This document shows, piece by piece, positions 1-6,210 of a stretch of DNA of 7,343 nt. Below the pieces are notes generated by a model, which searched no databases, was not told the origin of the DNA, and was given only the letters and a program-made list of their open reading frames with translations. A program made the position numbers and the translations under genes. The stretch is from Flavobacteriaceae bacterium (GTDB lineage Bacteria; Bacteroidota; Bacteroidia; Flavobacteriales; Flavobacteriaceae): positions 1,814-9,156 of the forward strand of contig JABAYZ010000056.1 of assembly GCA_018608735.1 (NCBI GenBank). The letters are read 5' to 3'. How positions within the stretch are numbered: the first letter of the stretch is position 1; each line of letters starts with the position of its first letter.

Positions 1-1932
1 GTCTAGAATCGTTCGAGAATCAATTTTTGAGGTTACTCTAAAGGCAATACGTGCAGGAAAATTGGCTTTAATGATTCCTGTAATCACATTTACTGAGGGC
101 CTTTGAGTGGCTACAATCAAATGAATTCCAATCGCTCTTGCCAGCTGTGCGAGTCGTGCAATAGGAGTTTCAACTTCCTTTCCTGCAGTCATAATCAAAT
201 CGGCAAATTCATCCACGACCAAAACGATATAAGGCAGAAATTTATGCCCATCATTTGGATTCAACTTTCGTGCTTTAAATTTCTCGTTGTATTCTTTAAT
301 ATTTCTACAAAATGCATTTTTGAGCATCTCGTAGCGGTTATCCATCTCAATACACAATGAGTTTAGGGTATTAATTACCTTAGTGTTATCCGTAATTATC
401 GCCTCTTCACTATCTGGAAGTTTTGCTAAATAATGACGTTCAATTTTATTAAAAAGTGTCAGCTCTACTTTTTTAGGATCTACTAATACAAACTTGACTT
501 CTGCGGGATGTTTTTTGTACAATAAAGAGGTCAGAACCGCATTTAGTCCCACTGATTTCCCTTGTCCTGTAGCACCTGCCATAAGCAAGTGTGGCATCTT
601 AGCTAAATCTACAACAAAGGTTTCGTTACTAATTGTTTTTCCTAAAGCAATAGGCAGCTCCATTTCTGATTTCTGAAACTTTTGTGAGGCAATTACAGAA
701 TGCATGGAAACAATCGTTGCATTTTTGTTTGGGACTTCTATACCAATCGTTCCACGACCAGGGATTGGCGCAATAATTCGAATACCCAATGCAGATAGCG
801 AAAGTGCGATATCGTCTTCTAAGTTTTTTATTTTTGAAATTCGAACACCAGCTTCAGGAATGATTTCATAAAGGGTAACTGTAGGTCCAATTGTTGCTTT
901 GATATTTGCAATCCCAATCTTATAATTATTGAGCGTTTCGACAATTTTATTTTTATTTTCTTCTAACTCCTCTTGATTGATGGTAATGCCTTCAGTATCG
1001 TATTTTTTAAGTAAATCTAAAGGAGGAAATTGAAACTTTGACAATTCTAAAGTCGGATCTACTTCACCAAAATCTTCAACTAGTTTCGCGGCCAGATTAT
1101 CAGTTTCTGAAGCCTCATCAACATTAGCTTCAATTTTCATTTCTACAGTTTCTTCTTCTACGGGTTCTTCCGCAGGGGCAATAACCTCTAGAGTACTAGT
1201 GGCGTCAATACTTGAATGTTTTGAGATTGTAGGTTCTAAATTTTCTAAAGGAATTTCAAATGTTGATTTACTGGCTTCAGTCTGCTCGGAGGGTGTTGTG
1301 TTCTCAGCAGTAAGCTTATCTTCTGAAAATTCAGTTTTAAATTCATTTTTGGTACGTACAAAAAGACCTGCTATTTGTTGTGGTCCAATTTTGAATCGAA
1401 TGGCTAAATAAGATATAAAACAAAACACCAACACTAATGCCGTTCCTATTTTTCCAATATAATCCTGTAGTAATAAATTTAATTCATAGCCAATGACACC
1501 TCCTAATTTTGGTGCGGTATGAAACGCAAATCCAAATACTATCGATCCCCAAATAATAACAAGTGTTCCCCAAAACCAATTACGCCATAAGCGTTTTTTG
1601 GAAGAATTTGCTAAAACTGAGATGCCAGAAAGTAGCAGTAATCCAGAAAAAATAAATGAGGAAACCCCAAACCCTTTATAAATGAGTAGTTGACTTACCC
1701 AAGCTCCAACCTTACTCAACCAGTTATTAGCTTCAGCGTCACGATTTGTAAAATCGCCAAGAATACTTTGGTCAGTTTCACCAGTAAACAGGTAGGAGAG
1801 GAGGGCTATAAAAAGTAAGATGGCGATAATCACCAAAAAACTTCCCGCCACCAATCGTTGAGAATTGGTAAGTTTAAAGCTTAATTTTGAGATACGTTTT
1901 TGGGTAGTTTTATCTATTTTTTTTCTAGCCAT
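1..1932 (-). CDS. ftsK: DNA translocase FtsK/SpoIIIE, 5' part (C-terminus beyond left edge)
   Basis: Membrane-anchored, ATP-driven double-stranded DNA pump that clears the chromosome terminus from the division septum and, in the family, activates XerCD recombination at dif. The first 644 residues are visible. After a basic N-terminus (MARKKIDK), hydrophobic membrane segments lie at about 27-49, 84-107, 119-138 and 156-178. An acidic, Ser/Thr/Glu-rich linker covers about 197-300, the alpha domain about 300-400, and the RecA-like motor follows. Walker A is GATGQGKS at 453-460 and Walker B is VLVVDE ending at D574-E575. The reading frame runs open to base 1, so the end of the motor and the DNA-reading gamma domain are off the window; the family usually has about 800 residues. 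The start is the ATG at 1932-1930, which gives the expected cytoplasmic basic tail before the first membrane helix. No Shine-Dalgarno sequence is visible. It is transcribed away from pdxH. Confidence 0.97.
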   Translation of the reverse strand, partial: MARKKIDKTTQKRISKLSFKLTNSQRLVAGSFLVIIAILLFIALLSYLFTGETDQSILGDFTNRDAEANNWLSKVGAWVSQLLIYKGFGVSSFIFSGLLLLSGISVLANSSKKRLWRNWFWGTLVIIWGSIVFGFAFHTAPKLGGVIGYELNLLLQDYIGKIGTALVLVFCFISYLAIRFKIGPQQIAGLFVRTKNEFKTEFSEDKLTAENTTPSEQTEASKSTFEIPLENLEPTISKHSSIDATSTLEVIAPAEEPVEEETVEMKIEANVDEASETDNLAAKLVEDFGEVDPTLELSKFQFPPLDLLKKYDTEGITINQEELEENKNKIVETLNNYKIGIANIKATIGPTVTLYEIIPEAGVRISKIKNLEDDIALSLSALGIRIIAPIPGRGTIGIEVPNKNATIVSMHSVIASQKFQKSEMELPIALGKTISNETFVVDLAKMPHLLMAGATGQGKSVGLNAVLTSLLYKKHPAEVKFVLVDPKKVELTLFNKIERHYLAKLPDSEEAIITDNTKVINTLNSLCIEMDNRYEMLKNAFCRNIKEYNEKFKARKLNPNDGHKFLPYIVLVVDEFADLIMTAGKEVETPIARLAQLARAIGIHLIVATQRPSVNVITGIIKANFPARIAFRVTSKIDSRTILD

Positions 1933-1952
1933 TGCTCTTTCGGAGATTTTAA

Positions 1953-1960
1953 CAAAAATA
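1953..1960 (-). promoter_or_regulatory. Candidate -7 box near the ftsK start
   Basis: Read on the minus strand this is TATTTTTG, which fits the Bacteroidota -7 consensus TAnnTTTG and would place a transcript start about 12-16 bases before the ftsK ATG. No clear TTG -33 element lies at the usual distance, so this is a weak call. A better-formed minus-strand promoter lies about 260 bp further upstream (2216-2245). Confidence 0.25.
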
Positions 1961-2209
1961 CAAATTACTTGCGTTTATCCTATTAATGGAAGCCGTTTTG
2001 TTTGTAACAATATTTTGTGTGTTGTATGTACGATCAATCTATTTTTTTAGTTCTTTGGTTTTAAACGATTGGACTCGATGATCAACATTGTAACTCCAAA
2101 TAGAACGATCCCACGGACTATATATAAAATTGTTTTTTTTAGGAATGTTTATAAGCGATAAATCCCACTGCAACAATAAGAACGCTCACCCCTGTTAATA
2201 TAACAATAT

Positions 2210-2260
2210 TTATATCAAATTTAGTATTTAAGCTCGTACAAACAATTATATTTGATATAA
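2210..2260. repeat. Inverted repeat, 11-bp perfect arms
   Basis: The left arm TTATATCAAAT at 2210-2220 is the exact reverse complement of ATTTGATATAA at 2250-2260, separated by 29 bases. It lies between the divergent ftsK and pdxH genes and spans the candidate minus-strand promoter. It could be a paired operator, but the surrounding sequence is extremely AT-rich, so a chance origin is possible. Confidence 0.45.
2216..2245 (-). promoter_or_regulatory. Candidate minus-strand promoter upstream of ftsK
   Basis: On the minus strand the sequence reads TTG (2245-2243), 19 bases, then TAAATTTG (2223-2216). This matches the Bacteroidota sigma-70-type pattern of a TTG -33 element and a TAnnTTTG -7 element at normal spacing. 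Transcription would start near 2210, leaving a leader of about 275 bases before ftsK or serving a small gene in between. Both boxes lie within the span of the inverted repeat at 2210-2260, so a protein binding that repeat could control it. The call rests on motif fit alone. Confidence 0.4.
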
Positions 2261-2276
2261 TTAATTTATACTAAAT
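2219..2276. repeat. Second inverted repeat, 9-bp perfect arms, interleaved with the first
   Basis: ATTTAGTAT at 2219-2227 is the reverse complement of ATACTAAAT at 2268-2276. Its left arm directly follows the left arm of the 11-bp repeat, and its right arm lies 7 bases beyond that repeat's right arm, so the two repeats interleave rather than nest. Together they cover the region between the two divergent promoter candidates. Confidence 0.4.
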
Positions 2277-2286
2277 ATAACTATTT

Positions 2287-2294
2287 TATATTTG
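2287..2294 (+). promoter_or_regulatory. Candidate -7 box of pdxH-sixA
   Basis: TATATTTG is a perfect match to TAnnTTTG and ends 27 bases before the pdxH ATG, predicting a leader of about 20 bases. An identical TATATTTG lies exactly 40 bases upstream at 2247-2254, inside the inverted repeat. No convincing TTG -33 element is present at the standard distance. If this box is used, the in-frame TTG at 2292 cannot be the pdxH start, because it would lie in the promoter and not in the mRNA. Confidence 0.45.
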
Positions 2295-2321
2295 TGTAAA
2301 TTTGAGCTACAATATAATATT

Positions 2322-2969
2322 ATGGAAAACGACTTAGGGGACTACCGCAAATCTTATGAAAAGGGCGCTCTTTTAGAGACTTCTATTTCAGACAATCCGA
2401 TGGAATTGTTTCAAAAATGGTTTCACGAGGTGGATATGCATTTCCAACAAGACGAAACCAATGCCATGACCATTTCAACGCTAGGTTTAGACGGGTATCC
2501 TAAAAACAGAGTAGTCCTACTGAAAAAATATACTTTTGAAGGTTTTATTTTTTATACAAATTACGAAAGCGAAAAAGGAAAAGCAATCACTGCCAACCCT
2601 AATGTCTGCCTGTCGTTTCATTGGGCAGCTGCCGAACGTCAAGTGATTATTAAAGGAACTGCTGAGAAAATTGCGGACAATCTAAGTGATGGTTATTTTG
2701 AATCGCGTCCGAAAGGCAGTCAATTGGGCGCCATTGCTTCGCATCAAAGTACTGTAATTGCAAATAGAGATGTTTTAGAACAAAAATTAAAATCCTTAGA
2801 ATCCGAATACGAAACCAAAACAATTCCTCGGCCTGAATTTTGGGGTGGATTTATGGTGAAACCCATCGAAATTGAATTTTGGCAGGGGAGAGCCAACCGC
2901 CTTCATGACCGAATTCGTTATCAATTACAAGCTGATTTATCCTGGAAAATAGAACGGTTATCGCCTTAA
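2322..2969 (+). CDS. pdxH: Pyridoxamine 5'-phosphate oxidase
   Basis: FMN-dependent cytoplasmic enzyme that oxidises pyridoxamine or pyridoxine 5'-phosphate to pyridoxal 5'-phosphate, with O2 as acceptor, in synthesis and salvage of vitamin B6. The 215-residue product is full length for the family. Visible family motifs are the FMN-binding segment NRVVLLKKY (62-70), FYTNYESEKGKA (77-88), SRPKGSQLGAIASHQS (128-143), PEFWGGF (171-177), and the C-terminal signature FWQGRANRLHDR (186-197) that contacts FMN and PLP. The protein ends in ERLSP, close to the usual RLxP end. The ATG at 2322 is preferred over an in-frame TTG at 2292, because it gives the usual length and the TTG lies within a likely -7 box. 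The gene is followed after 7 bases by sixA and is probably cotranscribed with it. Confidence 0.97.
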   Translation: MENDLGDYRKSYEKGALLETSISDNPMELFQKWFHEVDMHFQQDETNAMTISTLGLDGYPKNRVVLLKKYTFEGFIFYTNYESEKGKAITANPNVCLSFHWAAAERQVIIKGTAEKIADNLSDGYFESRPKGSQLGAIASHQSTVIANRDVLEQKLKSLESEYETKTIPRPEFWGGFMVKPIEIEFWQGRANRLHDRIRYQLQADLSWKIERLSP

Positions 2970-2976
2970 TTAATTT

Positions 2977-3465
2977 ATGAATTCAATAACCTTTATACGT
3001 CACGCAAAATCGTCATGGGAATACCAACTCCCAGATGAAAAACGACCGCTTAACAAACGAGGTCTGTTTGATGCAGAATTTATGTCGTCCTTAGATATTG
3101 TAAAATCTTTTCATCCCGAAGCCGTGTTTTGTAGTACGGCTAAACGTACTCGTGAAACCTGTGGTTTTTTCCTAAAAAATGCTATTCCAAAAACTGCATT
3201 TGTAGAGTATTCCGATCAGTTGTATGATTTTAGTGGTTCAAGTTTAGAGGCGTTTATTAATACAATAGATCCCAAGTTTTCTAAGGTATTTATTTTTGGT
3301 CATAACAATGCGCTAACTTCTATAGTAAATCAAAAAGGCGATCAACAAATAGATAACATTCCCACTTGTGGAATTGTTAAAATTAATTTTGATACCAACC
3401 GTTGGGAAGATTGTACTAAGGGGAGTATTGAGCTTAAATTATTCCCCAAAACATTAATTCCTTAA
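2977..3465 (+). CDS. sixA: SixA-type histidine phosphatase
   Basis: Member of the histidine phosphatase (phosphoglycerate mutase-like) superfamily, small SixA branch; the E. coli member removes phosphate from phosphohistidine in ArcB or in PTS proteins. The 162 residues carry the catalytic RHA motif at 8-10 (nucleophile H9), a conserved Ser-x3-Arg segment (CSTAKRTRET at 52-61, R57 as the likely phosphate-pocket Arg), and the second catalytic His in FGHNNALTS (H109). There is no signal peptide, so the protein is cytoplasmic. It lies 7 bases after pdxH and is probably in the same transcript. The true substrate cannot be read from sequence; a small-molecule phosphatase role is equally possible. 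Its stop is 10 bases from the stop of the convergent miaE. Confidence 0.88.
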   Translation: MNSITFIRHAKSSWEYQLPDEKRPLNKRGLFDAEFMSSLDIVKSFHPEAVFCSTAKRTRETCGFFLKNAIPKTAFVEYSDQLYDFSGSSLEAFINTIDPKFSKVFIFGHNNALTSIVNQKGDQQIDNIPTCGIVKINFDTNRWEDCTKGSIELKLFPKTLIP

Positions 3466-3475
3466 AATTGAAAAT

Positions 3476-4057
3476 TTAACCGTGAATGGATTCGGTAACG
3501 CTCAGTGTTTTCATGATTTCTGCTTCAAATTCTAAGAGAGCCTCCCATTTTTGATCCACTTCTTTTCGTTCGCCATACTGTCTAGCAAACCCCAAAAAAG
3601 AGCTGTAATGATTGGCTTCACTGATCATTAATTTTCTGTAAAATTTAGCCAGTTTTTTATCTTCTAAATGTTCGGACAAGAGTCTGAAGCGTTCACAGCT
3701 TCTCGCTTCAATTAATGCCGCTAAAAGTAAACGGTGTACCAGTTGTGTTGTTCGACTGCCTCCTTTTGGGAAAAACTGTAATAGTTTTGATACATAAGCA
3801 TCTTTACGATCTCTACCTAGAGTAAATCCACGCTCTAAAATGATATCATGAACCATTTTGAAATGACTCATTTCTTCTTCTACCAAGGCAATCATTTCTT
3901 GAACGAGTTCTGTGTATTCAGGAAAACTAACAATCAATGAAATTGCGGTACTAGCTGCTTTTTGTTCACAAAAGGCATGGTCTGATAAGATGTCTTCTAA
4001 ATTCTTTTCAGCGATATTCACCCATCGTGGGTCAGAAGGTAATTTTAATCCGAGCAT
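3476..4057 (-). CDS. miaE: tRNA-(ms2io6A)-hydroxylase MiaE
   Basis: Non-haem di-iron monooxygenase that hydroxylates the isopentenyl chain of 2-methylthio-N6-isopentenyladenosine at position 37 of tRNAs reading UNN codons, giving ms2io6A. The 193-residue all-helical, ferritin-like protein shows the expected iron ligands: E31 (HAFCEQKAA), E62 and H65 in EEEMSHF, E117 (LIEARSCER), and E147 and H150 in SEANHY. The N-terminus MLGLKLPSDPRWV is typical of the bacterial family. It starts 3 bases after the dnaX stop and is almost certainly cotranscribed and translated with it, although no functional tie to the clamp loader is known. The substrate would have to be made by MiaA and MiaB encoded elsewhere. 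Confidence 0.96.
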   Translation of the reverse strand: MLGLKLPSDPRWVNIAEKNLEDILSDHAFCEQKAASTAISLIVSFPEYTELVQEMIALVEEEMSHFKMVHDIILERGFTLGRDRKDAYVSKLLQFFPKGGSRTTQLVHRLLLAALIEARSCERFRLLSEHLEDKKLAKFYRKLMISEANHYSSFLGFARQYGERKEVDQKWEALLEFEAEIMKTLSVTESIHG

Positions 4058-4060
4058 AAC

Positions 4061-5794
4061 TTATAAATCTAAATCAAATGTTTTGCGTAATAATTCTACG
4101 TGTATATTTTTCTCTACTAATTTTTGATACTTATCTTCAGGAGTATAAGCATATTGTTTTTCAAGCGTCTCATTGACAACGATATCTAAAGAAATGGAGA
4201 AATTATTAACAGATTTTCGCAAGTACTGTAATAATTCAAACTGCTGACGTTCTACTTCAATTTTGTTGGTGGTGTTTGGGAACTCCAAACGAATAGTATT
4301 TTCGTTAATCAACTTTGGGGTATCAATTTGAAGAATTGCTGCAAGATTATATTTTCCTTCAGTTTCTAATTTTGTGACAAAAATATTCCAGAATTTGATA
4401 AGAGTTTCTAAGGTAAACGAGTCATTTGGAAGATCTTCTTCATCAACGGTGACCTCCATCAATTTAATTTGATGCTCTTTTTTCTTTCTAATGCTGCTGA
4501 GCGAGAGTCCCGAAGTGGGGCGTTGTGTACTTTTAATGACAGGTTTTGGTAATTCTGCCTTTACATAGGACGCTTTTGGTTCTTCTACTTTTTCAGTACT
4601 AGGGGGAATTTGTTCAGTTGGTTCTTGGGCTGGTTTTTCTGAAGTTGTTTCGGGGCGCTTAATCTTAACCTCGGCAATATTTTTTGACCTAAAGTAGGAT
4701 GCAGGAATTATAAACCCGCTAGGCTTTTTTTTTTCTCCATCAAAAGTGATAGAGGCAAGCTGCATTAAACAAAGTTCGACCAGAAGTCGCTGGTTTTTGC
4801 TTGTTTTGTATTTCAGATCACAATCATTAGCGAGTTCTATAGCATGAATCAAAAAGGTTTGAGACGTTAATTCAGATTGTGTTTTATAGGTTTTTTTTGT
4901 ATCCTCACCAACTTCTAACAATTCAATTGTTTGAGGAGTTCTACAGACTAATAAATCTCTAAAATGAGATGCTAAGCCTGTAATGAAATGATGACCATCA
5001 AAACCTTTGGAAAGGATATGATTAAAGTGGAGTAATAATTCTGGTATCTTGTTTTCAACAATTAAATCAGTTGCTTCAAAAAAGGTGTCATAATCTAAAA
5101 CATTTAGATTTTCTGTTACCGCTTGACGTGTTAGGTTTTTCCCCGAAAAACTCACAACGCGATCAAAGATAGAGAGGGCATCTCTCATGGCGCCATCTGC
5201 TTTTTGAGCAATGATATGTAAGGCATCATCTTCCGCGTTGATACCTTGTTCTTGTGCAATGACTTTTAGGTAATTTTTAGCATCGTTAACATTGATGCGT
5301 TTAAAATCAAAAATCTGACAACGTGATAGAATGGTGGGTATGATTTTATGTTTCTCCGTCGTCGCTAAAATGAAAATACAATGTTTTGGTGGCTCTTCCA
5401 AGGTTTTTAGAAAGGCATTAAACGCCGATGGGGATAACATATGGACTTCATCAATAATATAGACTTTATAGTTGCCTACTTGAGGGGGAATCCGAACTTG
5501 ATCTGTTAGACTTCGAATGTCATCTACAGAGTTGTTAGAGGCAGCATCAAGTTCAAAAATATTAAAAGCAAAATCTTCATTTTCATGCTCAGCCCCTTTG
5601 CTATTAATCATTTTGGCAAGAATTCGTGCACAAGTGGTTTTGCCAACCCCTCGAGGTCCTGTAAATAACAAGGCTTGCGCAAGATGGTTTTGATCAATGG
5701 CGTTTTTTAATGTATTGGTAATTGCAGACTGCCCAACGACATCCTTAAATGTTTGGGGTCTGTATTTTAATGCCGATACAATAAATGGTTCCAT
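4061..5794 (-). CDS. dnaX: DNA polymerase III subunit tau/gamma (DnaX)
   Basis: ATPase of the replicative clamp loader; it opens and loads the beta sliding clamp, and the long tau form also links polymerase and helicase in the bacterial family. The 577 residues show an AAA+ core with Walker A GPRGVGKT (46-53), ELDAASNNSVDDIR (81-94), Walker B/DEVH (IIDEVH, 113-118), sensor 1 ATTE (144-147) and the SRC arginine-finger motif (157-159). Domain III follows to about 355, then a Pro/Glu/Lys-rich linker (about 378-430) and a C-terminal domain (about 455-577). The four-Cys zinc module normally found between Walker A and ELDAAS is absent; that stretch is short and has no cysteine pairs. An A10 run at codons 354-357 may make a shorter gamma form (separate entry). 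The N-terminus MEPFIVSALKYRPQTF is the usual start. First gene of the dnaX-miaE unit, divergent from rnpB. Confidence 0.97.
   Translation of the reverse strand: MEPFIVSALKYRPQTFKDVVGQSAITNTLKNAIDQNHLAQALLFTGPRGVGKTTCARILAKMINSKGAEHENEDFAFNIFELDAASNNSVDDIRSLTDQVRIPPQVGNYKVYIIDEVHMLSPSAFNAFLKTLEEPPKHCIFILATTEKHKIIPTILSRCQIFDFKRINVNDAKNYLKVIAQEQGINAEDDALHIIAQKADGAMRDALSIFDRVVSFSGKNLTRQAVTENLNVLDYDTFFEATDLIVENKIPELLLHFNHILSKGFDGHHFITGLASHFRDLLVCRTPQTIELLEVGEDTKKTYKTQSELTSQTFLIHAIELANDCDLKYKTSKNQRLLVELCLMQLASITFDGEKKKPSGFIIPASYFRSKNIAEVKIKRPETTSEKPAQEPTEQIPPSTEKVEEPKASYVKAELPKPVIKSTQRPTSGLSLSSIRKKKEHQIKLMEVTVDEEDLPNDSFTLETLIKFWNIFVTKLETEGKYNLAAILQIDTPKLINENTIRLEFPNTTNKIEVERQQFELLQYLRKSVNNFSISLDIVVNETLEKQYAYTPEDKYQKLVEKNIHVELLRKTFDLDL
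4701..4734 (-). other. Candidate frameshift/slippage element in dnaX (A10 run plus hairpin)
   Basis: On the coding (minus) strand, ten A residues (4734-4725) precede GCCTAG. The frame is GAA AAA AAA AAG (codons 354-357), so A AAA AAG (4730-4724) lies in the same frame as the E. coli dnaX slippery heptamer. A -1 shift reads GCC and then TAG, giving a 358-residue product; loss of one A would give six altered-frame codons, AGC CTA GCG GGT TTA TAA, and 361 residues. Four bases after the heptamer, GCGGG (4719-4715) can pair with CCUGC (4705-4701) around a 9-base loop, with one G-U pair. The site lies at the end of domain III. Known precedents are ribosomal frameshifting in E. coli dnaX and transcriptional slippage on an A-run in Thermus dnaX; use here is inferred. 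Confidence 0.6.
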
Positions 5795-5811
5795 AGAAAA
5801 TCTTGTTGTAA

Positions 5812-5819
5812 CAAATTTA
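5812..5819 (-). promoter_or_regulatory. Candidate -7 box of dnaX-miaE
   Basis: The minus strand reads TAAATTTG, a perfect TAnnTTTG match, ending 17 bases before the dnaX ATG and predicting a very short leader of roughly 10 bases. A TTTAG lies about 20 bases upstream on the minus strand and could act as an imperfect -33 element. It is divergent from the rnpB promoter box about 65 bases away. Confidence 0.45.
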
Positions 5820-5884
5820 AAAATTCATGGCCTACTGCCTAAATTAAACCCTCTAAAATTAAAAGGAGTTATTAACAATTTATG

Positions 5885-5892
5885 TATTTTTG
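5885..5892 (+). promoter_or_regulatory. Candidate -7 box of rnpB
   Basis: TATTTTTG matches TAnnTTTG and ends 4 bases before the predicted 5' end of the RNase P RNA, the distance expected between a -7 box and a transcript start. The -33 region lacks a clear TTG. The agreement between box position and the start of helix P1 is the main support. Confidence 0.55.
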
Positions 5893-5896
5893 CCAC

Positions 5897-6203
5897 AAAG
5901 CAGATCGCCTTATCGCTGTTCGTTTTTAACGAAGGGAGGAAAGTCCGGACACCATAGTGAATTATAGTGGCTAACGGCCACCAGTCGTAAGGCTAGGAAA
6001 AGTGCAACAGAAAGAATGTACAGGTTAAGCTGTAGTGAAACCAGGTAAACTCTATAAGGTGCAATGTCATGTATATCAGTGCTTGAGCGCGACACGTGCG
6101 ATGCTGAAGGGTAGGCAGCTAAAGTTTACTGGTAACAGTAAACGTAGATAAATGATAAGGGTCACAGTTTTGTGATACAGGATCCGGCTTATAGATCTGC
6201 TTT
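5897..6203 (+). ncRNA. rnpB: RNase P RNA (bacterial type A)
   Basis: Catalytic RNA of ribonuclease P, which removes the 5' leader of precursor tRNAs together with the RnpA protein. Conserved regions are present in order: GGGAGGAAAGTCCGGACACC from 5934, AGTGCAACAGAAAG at 6001-6014, GTGAAACCAGGTAAACTC at about 6035-6052, GGGTAGGC at about 6110, and ACAGGATCCGGCTTATAG near the 3' end. The ends pair as helix P1: AAAGCAGATC (5897-5906) with GATCTGCTTT (6194-6203), which sets the limits to within a few bases. Other clear helices are a hairpin at 5919-5933 (TTCGTT/AACGAA) and an 8-bp stem at 6124-6143 capped by a GTAA (GNRA-type) tetraloop. The length of about 307 bases is at the short end for bacterial type A RNAs. 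It has its own promoter box and ends in a T10 run. Confidence 0.96.
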
Positions 6204-6210
6204 TTTTTTT
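6194..6210 (+). terminator. Probable rnpB terminator (P1 3' strand plus T10)
   Basis: The 3' strand of helix P1 (GATCTGC) runs straight into ten T residues at 6201-6210. No separate compact GC-rich hairpin precedes the T run, so termination would rely on P1 closing the whole RNA or on the nearby 5-bp hairpin TCACA/TGTGA (6162-6175). The T run overlaps the rsmD stop codon (6209-6211, opposite strand). Confidence 0.55.

Larger units (their letters stand above)
1933..2321. other. Divergent AT-rich intergenic region between ftsK and pdxH
   Basis: This stretch of 389 bases contains no gene I can support. It holds promoter-like boxes for both strands, two interleaved inverted repeats in its right half, and some short open stretches. 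On the minus strand, two small frames offset from each other, ending at about 2143 and 2049, encode strongly hydrophobic peptides (INIVILTGVSVLIVAVGF, then ILYIVRGIVLFGVTMLII). The first has only a GTG start and the second has no usual start upstream of its hydrophobic part. A third minus-strand frame over the same bases is also open. This could be a long ftsK leader, a decayed small membrane-protein gene, or chance in AT-rich sequence. No tRNA, small-RNA motif or riboswitch was recognised. Confidence 0.5.

Noticed and set aside
1865..2050. Plus-strand open frame of 61 codons with hydrophobic residues
   Set aside because: It lies opposite the ftsK start and its upstream sequence, has no recognisable family, and its hydrophobicity comes from the reverse of AT-rich DNA. 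The ftsK frame explains the first part.
2292..2321. TTG at 2292 as the start of pdxH
   Set aside because: It would add ten residues unlike the family N-terminus, and it lies inside the likely -7 box TATATTTG.
3462..3479. Possible bidirectional terminator TTAAAATTGAAAATTTAA between sixA and miaE
   Set aside because: Only a 5-bp A-T stem with an 8-base loop can form, and there is no T run beyond it. Too weak to call.
4486..4500. Second A-rich site in dnaX (AGA AAG AAA AAA GAG) as another frameshift signal
   Set aside because: The A6-G sequence is not in the X XXY YYZ frame needed for tandem slippage: the codons are AAA AAA GAG, and a -1 shift would put the first tRNA on GAA.
5697..5957. Plus-strand open frame of 86 codons running from dnaX into rnpB
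   Set aside because: It is antisense to the dnaX start and crosses the divergent promoters and the rnpB 5' part; the peptide has no family features.
5910..6095. Minus-strand open frame of 61 codons
   Set aside because: It lies wholly inside the RNase P RNA, whose conserved regions and P1 helix account for the sequence.
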